NCBI RefSeq assembly: GCF_000350225.1
Contig: NW_005178593.1
Span: 227,335-291,334, forward strand
Origin: Chondrus crispus
Lineage: Eukaryota > Rhodophyta > Florideophyceae > Gigartinales > Gigartinaceae
DNA length: 64,000 nucleotides
Reading direction: 5' to 3'
Each line of letters opens with the position of its first letter. Position 1 is the stretch's first letter. The notes beneath the pieces are model-generated. The model searched no databases, had not been told where the DNA came from, and saw nothing but the letters and a program-made list of their open reading frames with translations. The translations under genes and the position numbers were made by a program. Shown here piece after piece: positions 37,870 to 49,184 of the stretch.

Positions 37870-39240
37870 GAGCATCTCCATCGCGCAGGCAAATTGTGGC
37901 CATTTCTAAAATATGGCGACTCAGGCTTGAGTTTGGTCTCCACCGCGCAAATCTGCACACAAATCTGTTTCACAAATCGTATGATAAATAGGATTTGTGT
38001 CTTGACGGCACACATATTTTTTGATTTTGTGGCGCGTCACGTCACAAATCCCATTTTTTGGCAACACTCTTCTGCTTGAACGGGCTGATTTTTTGTTACT
38101 TTTAGACACCGAAACAGCAAGAACGCGGGAAGCCACGGGTACACCTGACCCGCCCAAAACGTCTGAGTATGCCAAATGCGCAGTGGACGGTCTATGCTCG
38201 CACTTCACATGCCCGCATCCACCCGCACGCAGACATTGTGCACGCGTTAACACTCATTTATTATGGGAGTCCGCGGGCGTGGATGGAGGCTAACTGAACT
38301 CGACCATTTGGCAAAGGCGTGGGTGGCAACATCTGAGAATGCCGTCACCGGCATCGACCAAACGAGTGGGCGCTTTCGCACTACGCTTCAAAAGACTTTC
38401 GTTGCGTATAACAGTCTTTATCAAGACCGCGACGCGAAGCGCTTGAGGTCGCGCTTTGATGAGATGTCAAGGGATGTACAGAAGTTTGGGAAGAGCATGC
38501 GTACCATTTACGGATTCTGTCCCACCGGCGTGGACAAGGACAATATGTTCTGCATGGCGCTCGCTCTACATCTCAAGAAGCTTAAGCCGACCTCGCCCTA
38601 CAGCAACGAAAACGACATGTATAACTTTAAGACCTTCGATACATCCAAGTGGCAGTACTCTGTGGCCTGCAAGACATTGCAGAAGACGCGAAAGTTTCGT
38701 TTAGATATGGGCAATCATGTACCAGTGGCTACCAATCACGCTGAAAATCTGCCGGTCGTCGCAGAAGTACTAGAAGGAGACCAGGACAACGACGACAATG
38801 TCATCGACGAACCGCTACCGAGGACAACCCCGCGTTCGCGTGCAGACAGGGGTGGTCATAGCGGAAGGAAGGCTGCAAAAGATCGGGTCGAGCGGGCCTT
38901 ACGAGAGAAAGAGAGGCAGGTGACGTTAGAGTCCATTGGTAGCAGCATGAAGAGGAAAAGTTCTGCATTGGAGGAGTCGAATGCGCTTATGGCTTTTCGA
39001 ATGCATCTAAGAAATGAGACGGCCGAAGAATCTGTTGTCAGAGACTCATTTCTTCGCAGCATTCGCCAGAAGCACAAGCTGATTGCTGATGCCGCGCGCG
39101 ATGCTACGGAAACGTGTGCTGCTGATGCTCGTGCGAGAAGGTCGAGTGTAGTTCATGCAAATGAGAGTCCAAGCTCGCAACGCAACCCGTCGAGCACGCC
39201 TGAAGAGCAGAACGCAAACAATAGGGTCTCGCATGGGGCG
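37870..39240 (+). mobile_element. PIF/Harbinger element carrying a Myb-like gene (copy 2, right end lost)
   Basis: The left inverted repeat starts GAGCATCTCCATCGC after TAA (37867-37869) and matches copy 1 at 2894. Unlike copy 1 it keeps the accessory gene. The matching right terminus is not found. Pogo-type DNA begins near 39240, so the right part, including any DDE transposase, is missing or displaced. Confidence 0.7.
38263..39240 (+). CDS. Harbinger-associated Myb/SANT-like DNA-binding protein
   Basis: PIF/Harbinger elements encode, beside the transposase, a Myb-like protein that helps the transposase enter the nucleus and bind the ends. The N-terminus WRLTELDHLAKAWVATSENA...GIDQTSGRFRTTL is the trihelix-like pattern of that partner in plant and algal Harbingers. 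FDEMSRDVQKFGKSMRTIY and LPRT...RKAAKDRVERALREKERQ follow, the latter a likely basic/coiled-coil tail. The frame stays open to 39471, but from about 39240 it reads pogo-element DNA, so the true C-terminus is probably lost. Copy 1 preserves only the first 19 codons. Confidence 0.65.
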
Positions 39241-39264
39241 GCACTAATGCGTAGCCCCCCTGTA

Positions 39265-39947
39265 ATTAGCGTCTGCCTGCACCGTGTGCTCTTAGCCGAC
39301 CTCAGATGCGATAGAGCGTCTGAAGCTTGGCATTCAGTCGCCACAACTTCCAGCTCTCCAAACAATTCCGCGATCTCAACGACAGAGGGTACAGTCTTTC
39401 TCTCTCTCGCGTCCTCTGCGCTCCCATCTCCATCACTTGATTGCGTTGTAGTTGCGTTCGTGACACTCTGAACAGACTCAAAAACGTCCATGGCATCATT
39501 AACGGACGCCTCTACTACACCAGCGTCTTTAATTGCAGTGATTTTGGCTTCTTGTTGGTTACGCGGAGTAATGTGGAAGCAGTAGCTCTAATGTTTCGCA
39601 CGGTGCGCCCTGCGATGCCTAACTGCCGCTCAATTGCTTCGTTACAGTGTCCCTTATCGAGCAGATCTGCAATGTCTAGCTTCTGTGCTATTGTTAGGCG
39701 CTTGCGCGTTGCTTTTTTCATTTCCGGAACCAGATCCACGAGGAGGACAAGCTGAGGTCTGTGAACGCTGTTCGGTGAATAGAATCGGGCTTAGAAGCCG
39801 CTTTCACATGTTTTCACTCGCGATGGACGGACGGCAGCATAACACCCGGACCCATGTGACACGTGGCACTTTTCGTGTTCGTGGGTCTGGCCGGCATTAA
39901 TGGGAGGGTGGCATTAGTAAATGTTGCACTAATGGGAGTCCCCCCTG
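39265..39947 (-). pseudogene. Internally deleted Tigger-like element
   Basis: The minus strand begins CAGGGGGGACTCCCATTAGT next to TA (39948-39949). It encodes a helix-turn-helix start (MKKATRKRLTIAQKLDIADL, in 39515-39739) and, further on, an acidic C-terminal tail typical of Tigger proteins (SAEDARERKTVPSVVEIAEL). The catalytic middle is missing. A second copy of the terminal motif, CAGGGGGGCTACGCATTAGT, lies in the same orientation at 39243-39262, so a second truncated end may adjoin. Confidence 0.5.
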
Positions 39948-40303
39948 TACCAGACTTGCGTTTATTGCGGGCAGGTACACCCGAATACTGCAAATAGTGC
40001 GGTCTGCACTATTTTGGAACGCCAATTCGAAGCCGAGGTGACGGTATTTACTGCGGTCCGCACTAATATTGATACCGCACTAATTAAGTCATTTCCCCTA
40101 TTAGTGCGGTCCTCAGTAAATAATTCTGGTCTTAATAGTGCAGTCTACCCTAATTCTGTCTGTAATGCCGAATGAAATCTGGACCAATCAGAAGAGTTGA
40201 GATTTTTATTGTGTAAGGGTACTGGATATCTCTACGCGCCTTCGCCAACCACCTGGCCCTCATTCCCAATCACAGGAGCTCCCTCAAAATGGTTTCGATG
40301 CCT

Positions 40304-42624
40304 CTAAATTATGTTTTGTAGCTTGGGAAACAATTGTCTTTCCTCCCACTGCCCATTTGTATTGAGCGCTAAGTCACATCTGATCATGGCTTTCCGTGTG
40401 TAGGTTAGACCCTCGCTGTCGCGTTGTGCGTTAACATCCCGAACAGCCGCTATGGCAAGCTCCAGAAAGTAGTGCTTGCCTGGATTAGGCAACTTGCTAG
40501 AAGCCGTAGAGTCACCTGGCATTATGCGCTCCATTTTGCGCTGGTCCCAACGACAACACCCAGCATCCTTTAGCTTTTGTATCACAAAGGAATCGGCGGG
40601 CTGCAGTAGGTCCGTACAGTTCGGCGGGAAAACTCTGACCTCTGTGTTGATTTCGTTCAACGCTTCCAACATTGCCGCAGTCTCACCATGCCCACTGCAG
40701 TTGTCCATATACAAAACACGACGCCGGCCGTGCCGAAGCGCCTTAATTACTTTCCGTTCCCTCAGCCACTGCGGCATTACTTCGCGATCCATCCAACCCT
40801 TCGGCCCCGAGCGATACGAAACTCCCGCTACATCGTCAGGAACCCTTTGCATTGGGTAGCTTCTCCTCTTCTTCTGAAAACCATCACTGGCGCTTCGATT
40901 CTGGCATCCCTTCCACCAGATATACGTACAATCATTGTCATCCCTCCCGCTCCAGACACTACGTCTAAATACTTTACCTCGGCTTCACCGCAAATTCTCA
41001 ACGTTCGATGTTTGTCCATGTTCATGACAAAGTGCGTTTCGTCAGCATTTGACACATCGTTCTCATCTACACTTCCTGAACGAAACTCTCGAGCCACAAA
41101 GCCATGATGATACGCCACTTCCTTCTCGATAAAAGCTTGCTTCTCCGGGGAAACCATCAGTTTGCCTGTTTAAGCGCGACTAACAATTTCGTTACCCTCC
41201 ATAACTGCCTGGATCCAACGCGGTGTGATAATATACTGAATAAACTTTTTTGACGACGTATCGAAACTGTAGCATAAACATCCCCAGACGACTGGAGGTG
41301 TATGCGCAGTTCGGCCTGTAGACCCCGGATCAGAGAAGGGGGAAGCGGGCCAACCAGCTACGGAACCGGGCTCGGGCCCGGGTAGCAGTGGTAGAGCGGG
41401 AGCGAGCAAGGACGCTCGCACGCACGAGCGGATCGACGCCTCGACGCCCCGGAGCAGCACTGGGTGACGTACCAGTGCTGACGGGCGGAGGCGGTTCCGT
41501 GCTCGCTCGCGTGCTGCGCGTCCACTCCGGCTCGGCTCCGACTAAACGCGCGCGAAGAGCGAAGGCGACGTTTAGAATAAGCTGGGTGGACTGACCTTGG
41601 CGGTCGGTTGAGGGCAAGCCCCTGCTTGTCCCTCCCCGCCGCCGTCGGTCCGCACCATATTTAATATACAAAACAATCTATCATAACATTACAGTACCGA
41701 GGTACAGTAGTGAACTACTGTAGTGCAGGTCGGCCTGCACTGTAATACTGTCAGCTATGTCGAGGCTGACAGTACACGTATTACTCGTGGTGCGTGCGCG
41801 CTTCGTTCGCGCGTGGTACACGTGCCCACGTGTATGCGCATGTCTCTTGTCCCCGTGGTGTACACGTGGACACGCGCGGTTGTACTGTAGGGCGTCGAGC
41901 TCTACAGTAGGGGATCCTGTTGTTGATCTAATCTAACTAAAAAGGCCCCAGGGGGGGTTATACTACAGAAACAATTTAGAAAATAGTCATCCCTCGTAGA
42001 ACTTTTTATGAGCTGTCTCGCAAGATCCCCGAGCAGCTTGGCATTGAACTTGAGTCCGGTTTTTCGAAGCCTGTCAAACTCTTCGAGGAGGTCGGCTTGC
42101 AGCGCCATTACCGAAGCAGACCTCTTCCGACCGCGGCCTAGCTTGGCCTTTAGATACACCCTTTTGAAGCCACCACTTGTTACCCTGGTAATTGAGCTCG
42201 ACGCGCAAGTCGTCTCGTCTGCTTCAAGGTACTCGAGGCGTGCTTTCCATAAGCGCCTTGCCTTAGAATTGTTCGCCTTTTCGTTGCCACGGAACAGATG
42301 GGGAAACTGGGGGACAGCTTTTGAGGCAATGTGTTTAGAACCTGCCCTGGAGACCTCCTCAAACATCCACTTGACAATCCTAACGCGATCTGACCGCGTA
42401 AGCACACGTTGGACCGCTCTTGGGCGGACCGCCGAGGGCGCGGCTGTGTTGGGCGGCGGTGCCGGAAGGCCAGAGTTGGGTTGGAGTGTGGCAGATGTGG
42501 GCGGATCCGCAGAGGACTGATGGGCATCTACAGTAGCTTCTTGTGTTGAAGCTGCGTCTCTTTTGTTCCGCAGGCGTTCGGTATTTTGGAGGGAAGCATT
42601 AATGGGAGATGCTGATACCGTCAT
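40304..42624 (-). pseudogene. DDE_1 (pogo-type) transposase, interrupted
   Basis: From a Met at 42624 the N-terminal half holds a Pro-rich leader and a helix-turn-helix-like region (LTRSDRVRIVKWMFEEVSRA, then KARRLWKARLEYLEADE). The solo LTR at 41268-41966 interrupts the gene. Beyond it come the catalytic Asp in NADETHFVMNMDKHRTL, a second in YMDNCSGHGE and a third in LLQPADSFVIQKLKDA (36 residues between the last two). A stop lies near 41165 and a frame change near 40850, so the gene is dead apart from the LTR insertion. The C-terminus ends at 40304, close to the left inverted repeat. Confidence 0.75.
41268..41966. mobile_element. Solo LTR, diverged relative of the element-C LTR
   Basis: 699 bp, TGTAGCATAAA...TTATACTACA, with target duplication GAAAC (41263-41267 and 41967-41971). 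It aligns in order with the C LTR but is diverged and 99 bp longer. The hairpins are kept with changed stem sequence, for example CAGCACTGG/CCAGTGCTG at 41455-41480 and AGTGCAGG/CCTGCACT at 41722-41741. It arose by recombination between the two LTRs of a full element. Confidence 0.9.
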
Positions 42625-42944
42625 GATACGCAAGCTGGATCTTTCGGACGGCGGGGTGCGGCTTTGATGTAAGAATGGAAAAGGTAAGCCTTTATATGTG
42701 CATAACCGAAACACCACAATGGCGTTTTGTTCCAGATTTGGGTTAATATCTGTCAAAAATGGCGCGCAGGACAGCGAATTGGCTGCGTTGTGAGACTGCA
42801 ATATTAGATGTATGGTTTGCAATTAGTGCGGACAGCAGTAATTGCGCCATCGGCGATAGGCGAGAAACACAATTTACTGCGGTCTGCACTAATTTCGAAC
42901 CCGCACAATATTTTCACCCGCACTATTTGCAGTATTCGGGTGTA

Positions 42945-45500
42945 CCTTGCTGGAGGTCAGTCCGCAAAAATCGTTGTGGAAGTTTTCAATCTTGGGTTTA
43001 CTTTACGTCCAACGAATTTGTGGGCAAATGGAAAAAACAACGCGTTATTTTACGGACAACTGTATTAAATCCAAACTTTGTAAAGTCAGTTTGGATACCA
43101 TTTCTTTAACTTATATGCACTCGGCGATAACATCTTGCAAAACATTAGGATGGCAGTGGTCAATACACAGAGAGACTAAGAATGTAATGAAATTTCAATG
43201 ATCAGTTAACTTTTTAAACAGGCGATTTGGTTTCGAAGATATCAACATATAACGTTTTGAGGTTGGTCAAAAGGGCTCCTTTTTGAGCATTCTAAAAATG
43301 GCTGGAAAAGACGTGCAGATCTCACCAAACTCCACCCTTTCGCAACGCAGAAGTCAACTGCGTTGGTGATAATATCTTTTTCCATCTTGTTGAGCCAGCA
43401 CAAGTCGAGAAAAAATAAGTTGAAAAGTGACCTCGTATGAGGTCACTTGTCCGCTAGACATATTGTATTCCCGGTGGTCGCCAGCTCACTATGCAGCCCT
43501 TGTCGAAAGGTGCGGGAGGGTGGGCTGGGGAGTTCGTGTCTTGTATCTATCCGACCGTTGTCCTCATTTGAGCTCACGTTTCGACAAATGTTTCTTGCCT
43601 TGCGCTTTCTCGACAAGAAGGAGAAAGATCCTCTGGCCACCCTACTCGACTTTTGACATTTGGAAGGAAAGAGATTATTGAGAACTTCGTGCTCTTGTAG
43701 TTCGTTTTTAGAAATATCTAGACGAGAGGCTTTTGCAAACCACCTTCAAATCGCATATCATAATACTTCGAAACGAAAAACGCCACTTTCAAAAAGGTGA
43801 CTGGGTGCTCTCAATCACTACATTCGTGGGTGAAAAGAAAGAGATTAAGCTACAGGGGGTCGCGATATAGTGCCATCTCGGTTAGTGCCAGCGCCAATAT
43901 AATGCCACTTTTCTGCGGGTGGCACGATTTTTGTTGGATATCCTAAGTATTCGATTCTATGGTTCCATATATGGGACCAAACTTTTGGTGACCCATATCT
44001 TCCCTTCTGTGCCTATTCAAGCTGCCATCTTCCAGAAAGTCATTGGTCCTGCTCCACTCTCCGCGATCGTAGGCAGCGAGTCGAGTGGAAGAGGTTGCTA
44101 TTCCCCCTTCCAATCTCACCTTTCACTGGGTTTCTTCACGTCTTCGTCCTTTCTTTTGCTGTAGGATCTACCTCGTATATATGGTACCAAAGAAAATTAA
44201 AAATTTATATTCAATATCGGGCCACGTCGCATCTAGCGCACTACAGTCTGCCCTCCCAATCGTGCTCCTCCTATACTAATATACCTCTCAGTATGGGCGC
44301 AACTCGTCTTTCCCGCAAAAAAACGTGGGATTTGAGACGCTATAAGCAAGTCGTCTGAATAAGGATATAGTGGGGTGCTTTCGAAAAACACCCTGAATAT
44401 TTATTAAATTTTTGAGATAACGACATTTAGAATAAGGATAATTTGGACATTTTGGCTTCTGCACATGCCGTTTGAGCAGTTATGACACCTCTGAGGGGTT
44501 TCTACGGGGGCTGGAAATGGCACATCGTAGATTGAGACGTCAGGTGCATGAGGAGTTTCGTTTTAAGCGAGAATCAGCGATGTTTTAGGACAGAGTTATG
44601 TTAGTGATAAACCTCTGTGTATGGATAATGAAGTCCTATACGAACAGCACTCTTATTCGGAGGTTGCATTGTACTCCAATTCCTACAGAGTTCTCCTTCT
44701 CTTTGAACTTCTCCGCATCGTACATGCAATTTCGTCCTTAACCCTTGTCCTCGAATGAGAATAAGGGCTCTTCTTCAACTAATTCATCATCGTCCTGATC
44801 ATTGCAGTCTGGCCGCTTTGATGCTCGGGAAGGTTGAGTAGTGCACCTCGGCTTTAAAATATTGACTGAGTGTCAGAGTTCACAGCAGCTCTTCCAATTT
44901 CCGGGATAGAGTCTTGCACATACAAATACATGACACTGCCCCCATTTTTACGTCCTTCTGTGTCCCCTCAAATCTGAACTGTTGCCCTCAAATCCCCTCA
45001 TTTCACATAGTGCGCAATACTATTCATCTTTTGCTGTTTCACAACATGATTCTTGATACTGAGTCGCAATCGCTTCCCATCTGCTCCGTGAAAACAGCAA
45101 ACGCTTTCGTTTCCTCCTTACTGCGGGAATACAAAGTTTTCTTACTTCAGAGTCCGGTTAATCATCCATTTCTTCTCTATATACGGCATGCGCTGTTTCT
45201 AACGATTGAGTGTATATTCAGAGCTCTCCTGAAACCTCGTAAACAAAATCCGCAAGTGCTTCTACCTTATTAACTGAGTACCTATAAGACGTTAAACTCT
45301 AGAACACCTGTTTGTTCTCCAACAAATCTTTCTTCTGTTCCATTCGCCATGCAATAAAAGCATTGATGACCAGTGTTCTAAACGTTTTCGTGAAAACGTT
45401 TTGCTCCCACTTCAATGATGACGTCGATGAAAGTAATATTGCACGAGCCTGGCCGCTCCCGTGAAACGGGCCCTTAGTGCGGGAGTAAAAACTTTGAGAA
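42945..45500. other. AT-rich DNA without recognisable genes
   Basis: The longest frame is 119 codons (44914-45273, plus) with no domain. A 10-bp-stem palindrome AAGTGACCTC...GAGGTCACTT lies near 43424-43447. Words such as GTGCCA repeat near 43875-43925. Nothing else can be supported. Confidence 0.45.
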
Positions 45501-45501
45501 G

Positions 45502-46141
45502 TGTAGTACAATTCCGTACCACAACCCCCCGGCGAGATGATAACCGCGCGGGAGGGCGGGTGCTACTGTAGCGAGCAGGCGTACACGCGCCCGCCGCCGT
45601 GTACAGTAGTACCCCAAAGGTCCGACGTGGGACAGCCGGTAACAGCGCGCGTGGCCACGGGTAACACGTGGCACAACCATTAGCCGGGACCGTGGCCAGG
45701 GGCACACGTGTGTAATCCGTACGGTGGCTAACTAGTAATTAGTAGCTAATGGCACAAATTAGCCAATTTAGCACAGCAGCTGGTATACAGTAAGTAACAG
45801 CTACTGTAGCGGGACAGGTGTCCTGGCGTCCCACTTAGGGGTTAAGACCGGGGGACCGTGCCCCGTTCCAGTAAACGGAAGGCAGACTCGCCTCCCCTCC
45901 CTTTACGGCTAATTGCTATCCCGTTCCGGTTTCCCTTTTAGTCTCAGGCTTCTAACCCGTGACCGGCCGTCCGGATCTAACACTACCGACCGGCTGCACG
46001 TCACCGACCACGTGAGCCTTCCCTCTTTTCGAGTCCATCCGTACGGTCTGCGTTCGTGCATGGGTTACCCAGCGGCGCGCGCTCCTTTACCACTAACCCC
46101 CCTCGTTTCCGAGTGGTCGGGACGAAGGTAGTTATACCACA
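45502..46141 (+). repeat. 5' LTR of element A
   Basis: 640 bp with TG...CA ends. Just inside it (46142-46172) lies an inverted echo of the LTR end (GGTATAACCAC). A primer-binding site may be TGGTACTCTTGTGG at about 46145, different from that of B and C. Confidence 0.8.
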
Positions 46142-46268
46142 TTTTGGTACTCTTGTGGAGGGTATAACCACAGAGGTTGAGCCCGCACTGGATCACCAGC
46201 GCGAGCAATTACCGATCGGATTGAAAGAGGTCGAAAATCACCGCGTCGATCGCCGGTAATCATCGAGG

Positions 46269-47011
46269 ATGAACCGTGCGGATTCCGCCGGAGAAGATAC
46301 CGCCTCCGGGCGAGCAAGTACCCGCAGTGGCAGGGGCGCACAGCGCCCCTGGATCGACAATCCGGAAGCCCTGCTACGCCCGCCGTCTACCAGGGTCCAG
46401 AAGACCCCTTCCGTTTCGGACACCACCGCCGGGCTACCGGCTAGTGGGGGGAACCGCGTACAAGTACTGTACGACGCGTTACTCCCGCGACTACAAACTT
46501 GGATGGAGGATTTCCTCGCTGACAAACTACCTCAGGTCTTCCAGGTTCGCCTTGACCGAACGGCACCAAGACTGGTGGCGGAGCATGCGGACACCGCGCT
46601 CTGCGCCCTACTGGACGAGAAGATCGCCCAACTCGTATGCGACGAGGTGGTGGCAGCGCTCGCCGCGGAGGAGGACGAATCTCCGACCGCATTGGCTCTA
46701 AAGGGAGCTATTAGCTCCGCCGTGGCCATCCGTCTGGCCACGACATTTACCGAAACGGGAGGCGCGGTACCGCCGCCGGCGCCGCGCCGTGAAACCGTTC
46801 CGGACCCAAGCTTTAATATCGCTGATCCGATCGGCGCCGTACTCGGGATTGATAGAATGGACCCTCACCCGGAGGGCAGAGCCATCTATCTCCCAACCGT
46901 TCACGGTGCTACAGGGAGGACCACAGAAAATGTCCTCCCATACTCGCCGGTACGGGAGACCCCCGCGGGACAGACAACTGCCTGGGGCTCCCCGAGACAG
47001 AGAATCGGGAC
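46269..47011 (+). mobile_element. Element A gag, N-terminal region
   Basis: The region encodes a Ser/Pro-rich start and a helical segment (VLYDALLPRLQTWMEDFLAD, then LCALLDEKIAQLVCDEVVAA). It is cut by the insertion of element B, whose target duplication GGGAC occupies 47007-47011. No zinc motif is in this part. Confidence 0.7.
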
Positions 47012-48063
47012 TGTAGTGCAATGCGCCTGTCGGGCAGAGACCGCGGTCCGATGGTCCAGCAAAAACAACAACAGCAGCAAAAAGAAGAACTGCCGATGGC
47101 ACAGCGCTACGGAGTGTCCGACTCTCCCTTCTCCGTTTAAACGAGCTTGCGACTCGTAGTAGCTCAGATCCCTGCTAGGGGGGGCACAGAGAAATAGCCC
47201 GGCCCGGGATCGGTGTGGTAGAGACTTGCGAAGAGATCTGCTCGACGAGTGTGCGGTGGGGCGCGTACGTAGGTACCCCGGGTCCACTGGGTTGTAAGGC
47301 CAATGCTCGTTGAGCTTCTTCGACACCTTGTGACGCGACAAGGCCTTCGACGGGGCCGTCGCAACGCAGCCCGACGGGATGAAATGAAAGTAGCAGCGCT
47401 ACGTCAACCGTGCCGCCCGATGGCTAGAAACACCTACACCGGTTCGGTCGCAACCGACACCGATGGTACCAACACTGGCTCGTAACACTACGAAGCCCTT
47501 CGAGGGAGACGTCGTTCCAACAGTCTCCGTCGGTAAATGGGTCACAGTAGCAGCGCTACGTCAACTGTGTCGCCCGATGGCTCGAAACATCTACACCGGT
47601 TCGGTCGCAACCGAGGCCGATGGCACCAACACAAGATAAGGGAAAGATAGGTAAAATTAGAGATAGGAAGGGATAGGGAAATAAAGGAAAGAAAAACGGG
47701 AACCCCCGAGCAATAGAGGATGCCGTAGGCTTAGGTAAAAGGGAGCGTCTTGGTAGAGACGGACTTCGACCAAGGCGACATTCAACTCCGGCAACTCGGG
47801 TTACCTTTACTGACTTGGTGGTCAGAGAGCTAAGGTATATATCGCCCCGCCGGAGCCACTACAGTAGCTCGCGGCGCTTGATCCTAGATCTAATCTAGTG
47901 TCAGCAAAATTAATTCCAACTAATTAACTAAATAAAATAATTAAAAATTAAAACTGTGCAATTATTCACACGTGTGTCCCCCCAACCCGGACTACTTTTC
48001 ATATCCAAATCCAAATATTTTCCTTTCTTTTCACCCCCCTGTAGAGCCCATTATTGCACTACA
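47012..48063 (-). repeat. 3' LTR of element B (1,052 bp)
   Basis: It is 157 bp longer than the other LTR because a unit beginning AGTAGCAGCGCTACGTCAAC is duplicated in tandem (starts 47389 and 47546). Just beyond its end the minus strand reads AAGGGGGATA, a short polypurine tract. Confidence 0.93.
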
Positions 48064-48188
48064 TATCCCCCTTATGAGCGCCCTTGTACAGCGCCAAGCC
48101 ATCGTATAATCTCCTGCCGTTCCTTACCGTGTTTCCCAACCGTCAATCACTCCGCGCGGCGTTCTTGCAAGGGTAAGACGAAAATACC

Positions 48189-49103
48189 ATGCTTCCTTCT
48201 CCGTCAGAACACTCGGAAGATAGTGCTACCCGTAAGCGTCCGGGTGTGGGCTTTCCTCGCAAGCCCGAAGTGCCCCGTGGTCTTCCTTCCATACCCCGTC
48301 TACCTCCTGTTACCAACCCTACCGAACCGGCCTTCCATCCGGGCGACCATTCTTCTTGGGTAGCCCGTCGATACCCCTCGCTCGATGAGCTACAAGACAA
48401 ATCCATGCGTGAACATCCTTCTCTATTTGCCTCTTCCCAGTGGTTCTCCCCTGTGGGCGTCCGCGATGTTGCTGCCATCGAACATAGTTTTGCAGACGGC
48501 GCTGGCATGTTACCCGGTCAACTACCCCTACAAGCCATTCGCACTTTTGACTGGCGCGCCCGCATTGCCATTCCTACCTCCATCCTTCGTCACTCCTCCC
48601 CACGCGGCCGCCGCACCTTGTCCCTGCGATTCATGGACACTGTACTCGCCCTGCTTGACCTCCATTTGACCGACACCATTATTCCTCCTTCCTCCGGCTG
48701 CGACACGTGGAAATTCCGCACGGAGGGGGAACGCCATTATCTTGACAGCCTCCTCAGTTTGACCCAGGGTGACCCCGTACTGGAAGCGGACCGCTTATGG
48801 CATAACCAATTAACAGTGACGAATGACGCAATGTCGTGGACGCGTGCGATTCTCCCTGTTAATTTCCGGCGCATGAAACGCGGGAACCTCTTCTTCTTCC
48901 AACACACCGTTCGGTACGAGCGCAAAATGAGGTCGGACACAGAATACTTCCTGGCATACCAAATGATCGAGGCGGGGAGATCGCGCGGTCACACTACGTC
49001 AACCGATACCAGCAGCTTCCCTCATGGTGGGGTCAGTTTGAAGTTTGCCAAGGATTTTGGTCGGAATTGGGCCCCATCCTTACATACTTCGGCAGCCACC
49101 TGA
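48189..49103 (+). CDS. Element B antisense ORF, first part
   Basis: About 305 codons opposite to gag-pol, starting 125 bp inside the 3' LTR. A Pro/Ser-rich start is followed by an ordered region (LQAIRTFDWRARIAIPTSIL, RFMDTVLALLDLHLTDTIIP, MSWTRAILPVNFRRMKRGNL). No known domain is recognised. Position and orientation equal those of the antisense gene in element C; sequence resemblance is weak at best. Confidence 0.6.
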   Translation: MLPSPSEHSEDSATRKRPGVGFPRKPEVPRGLPSIPRLPPVTNPTEPAFHPGDHSSWVARRYPSLDELQDKSMREHPSLFASSQWFSPVGVRDVAAIEHSFADGAGMLPGQLPLQAIRTFDWRARIAIPTSILRHSSPRGRRTLSLRFMDTVLALLDLHLTDTIIPPSSGCDTWKFRTEGERHYLDSLLSLTQGDPVLEADRLWHNQLTVTNDAMSWTRAILPVNFRRMKRGNLFFFQHTVRYERKMRSDTEYFLAYQMIEAGRSRGHTTSTDTSSFPHGGVSLKFAKDFGRNWAPSLHTSAAT

Positions 49104-49184
49104 ACGACCCCCGACACGGGTTGTGGGTTGTCTTCATGACTGAGTGGTGCGTGAAGGTCGCTGGCACCTTGCTTTGGGAGGCGT

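Larger units (their letters stand above)
39978..42942 (-). mobile_element. Pogo-type element split by a solo LTR
   Basis: The ends are perfect inverted repeats of about 25 bp starting CACCCGAATACTGCAAATAG, flanked by TA (39976-39977 and 42943-42944). Subterminal GTGCGGTCTGCACTAAT-like words repeat at both ends. A transposase gene occupies the minus strand. A 699-bp solo LTR with its 5-bp duplication interrupts it; without that the element would be about 2.26 kb. Confidence 0.85.
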
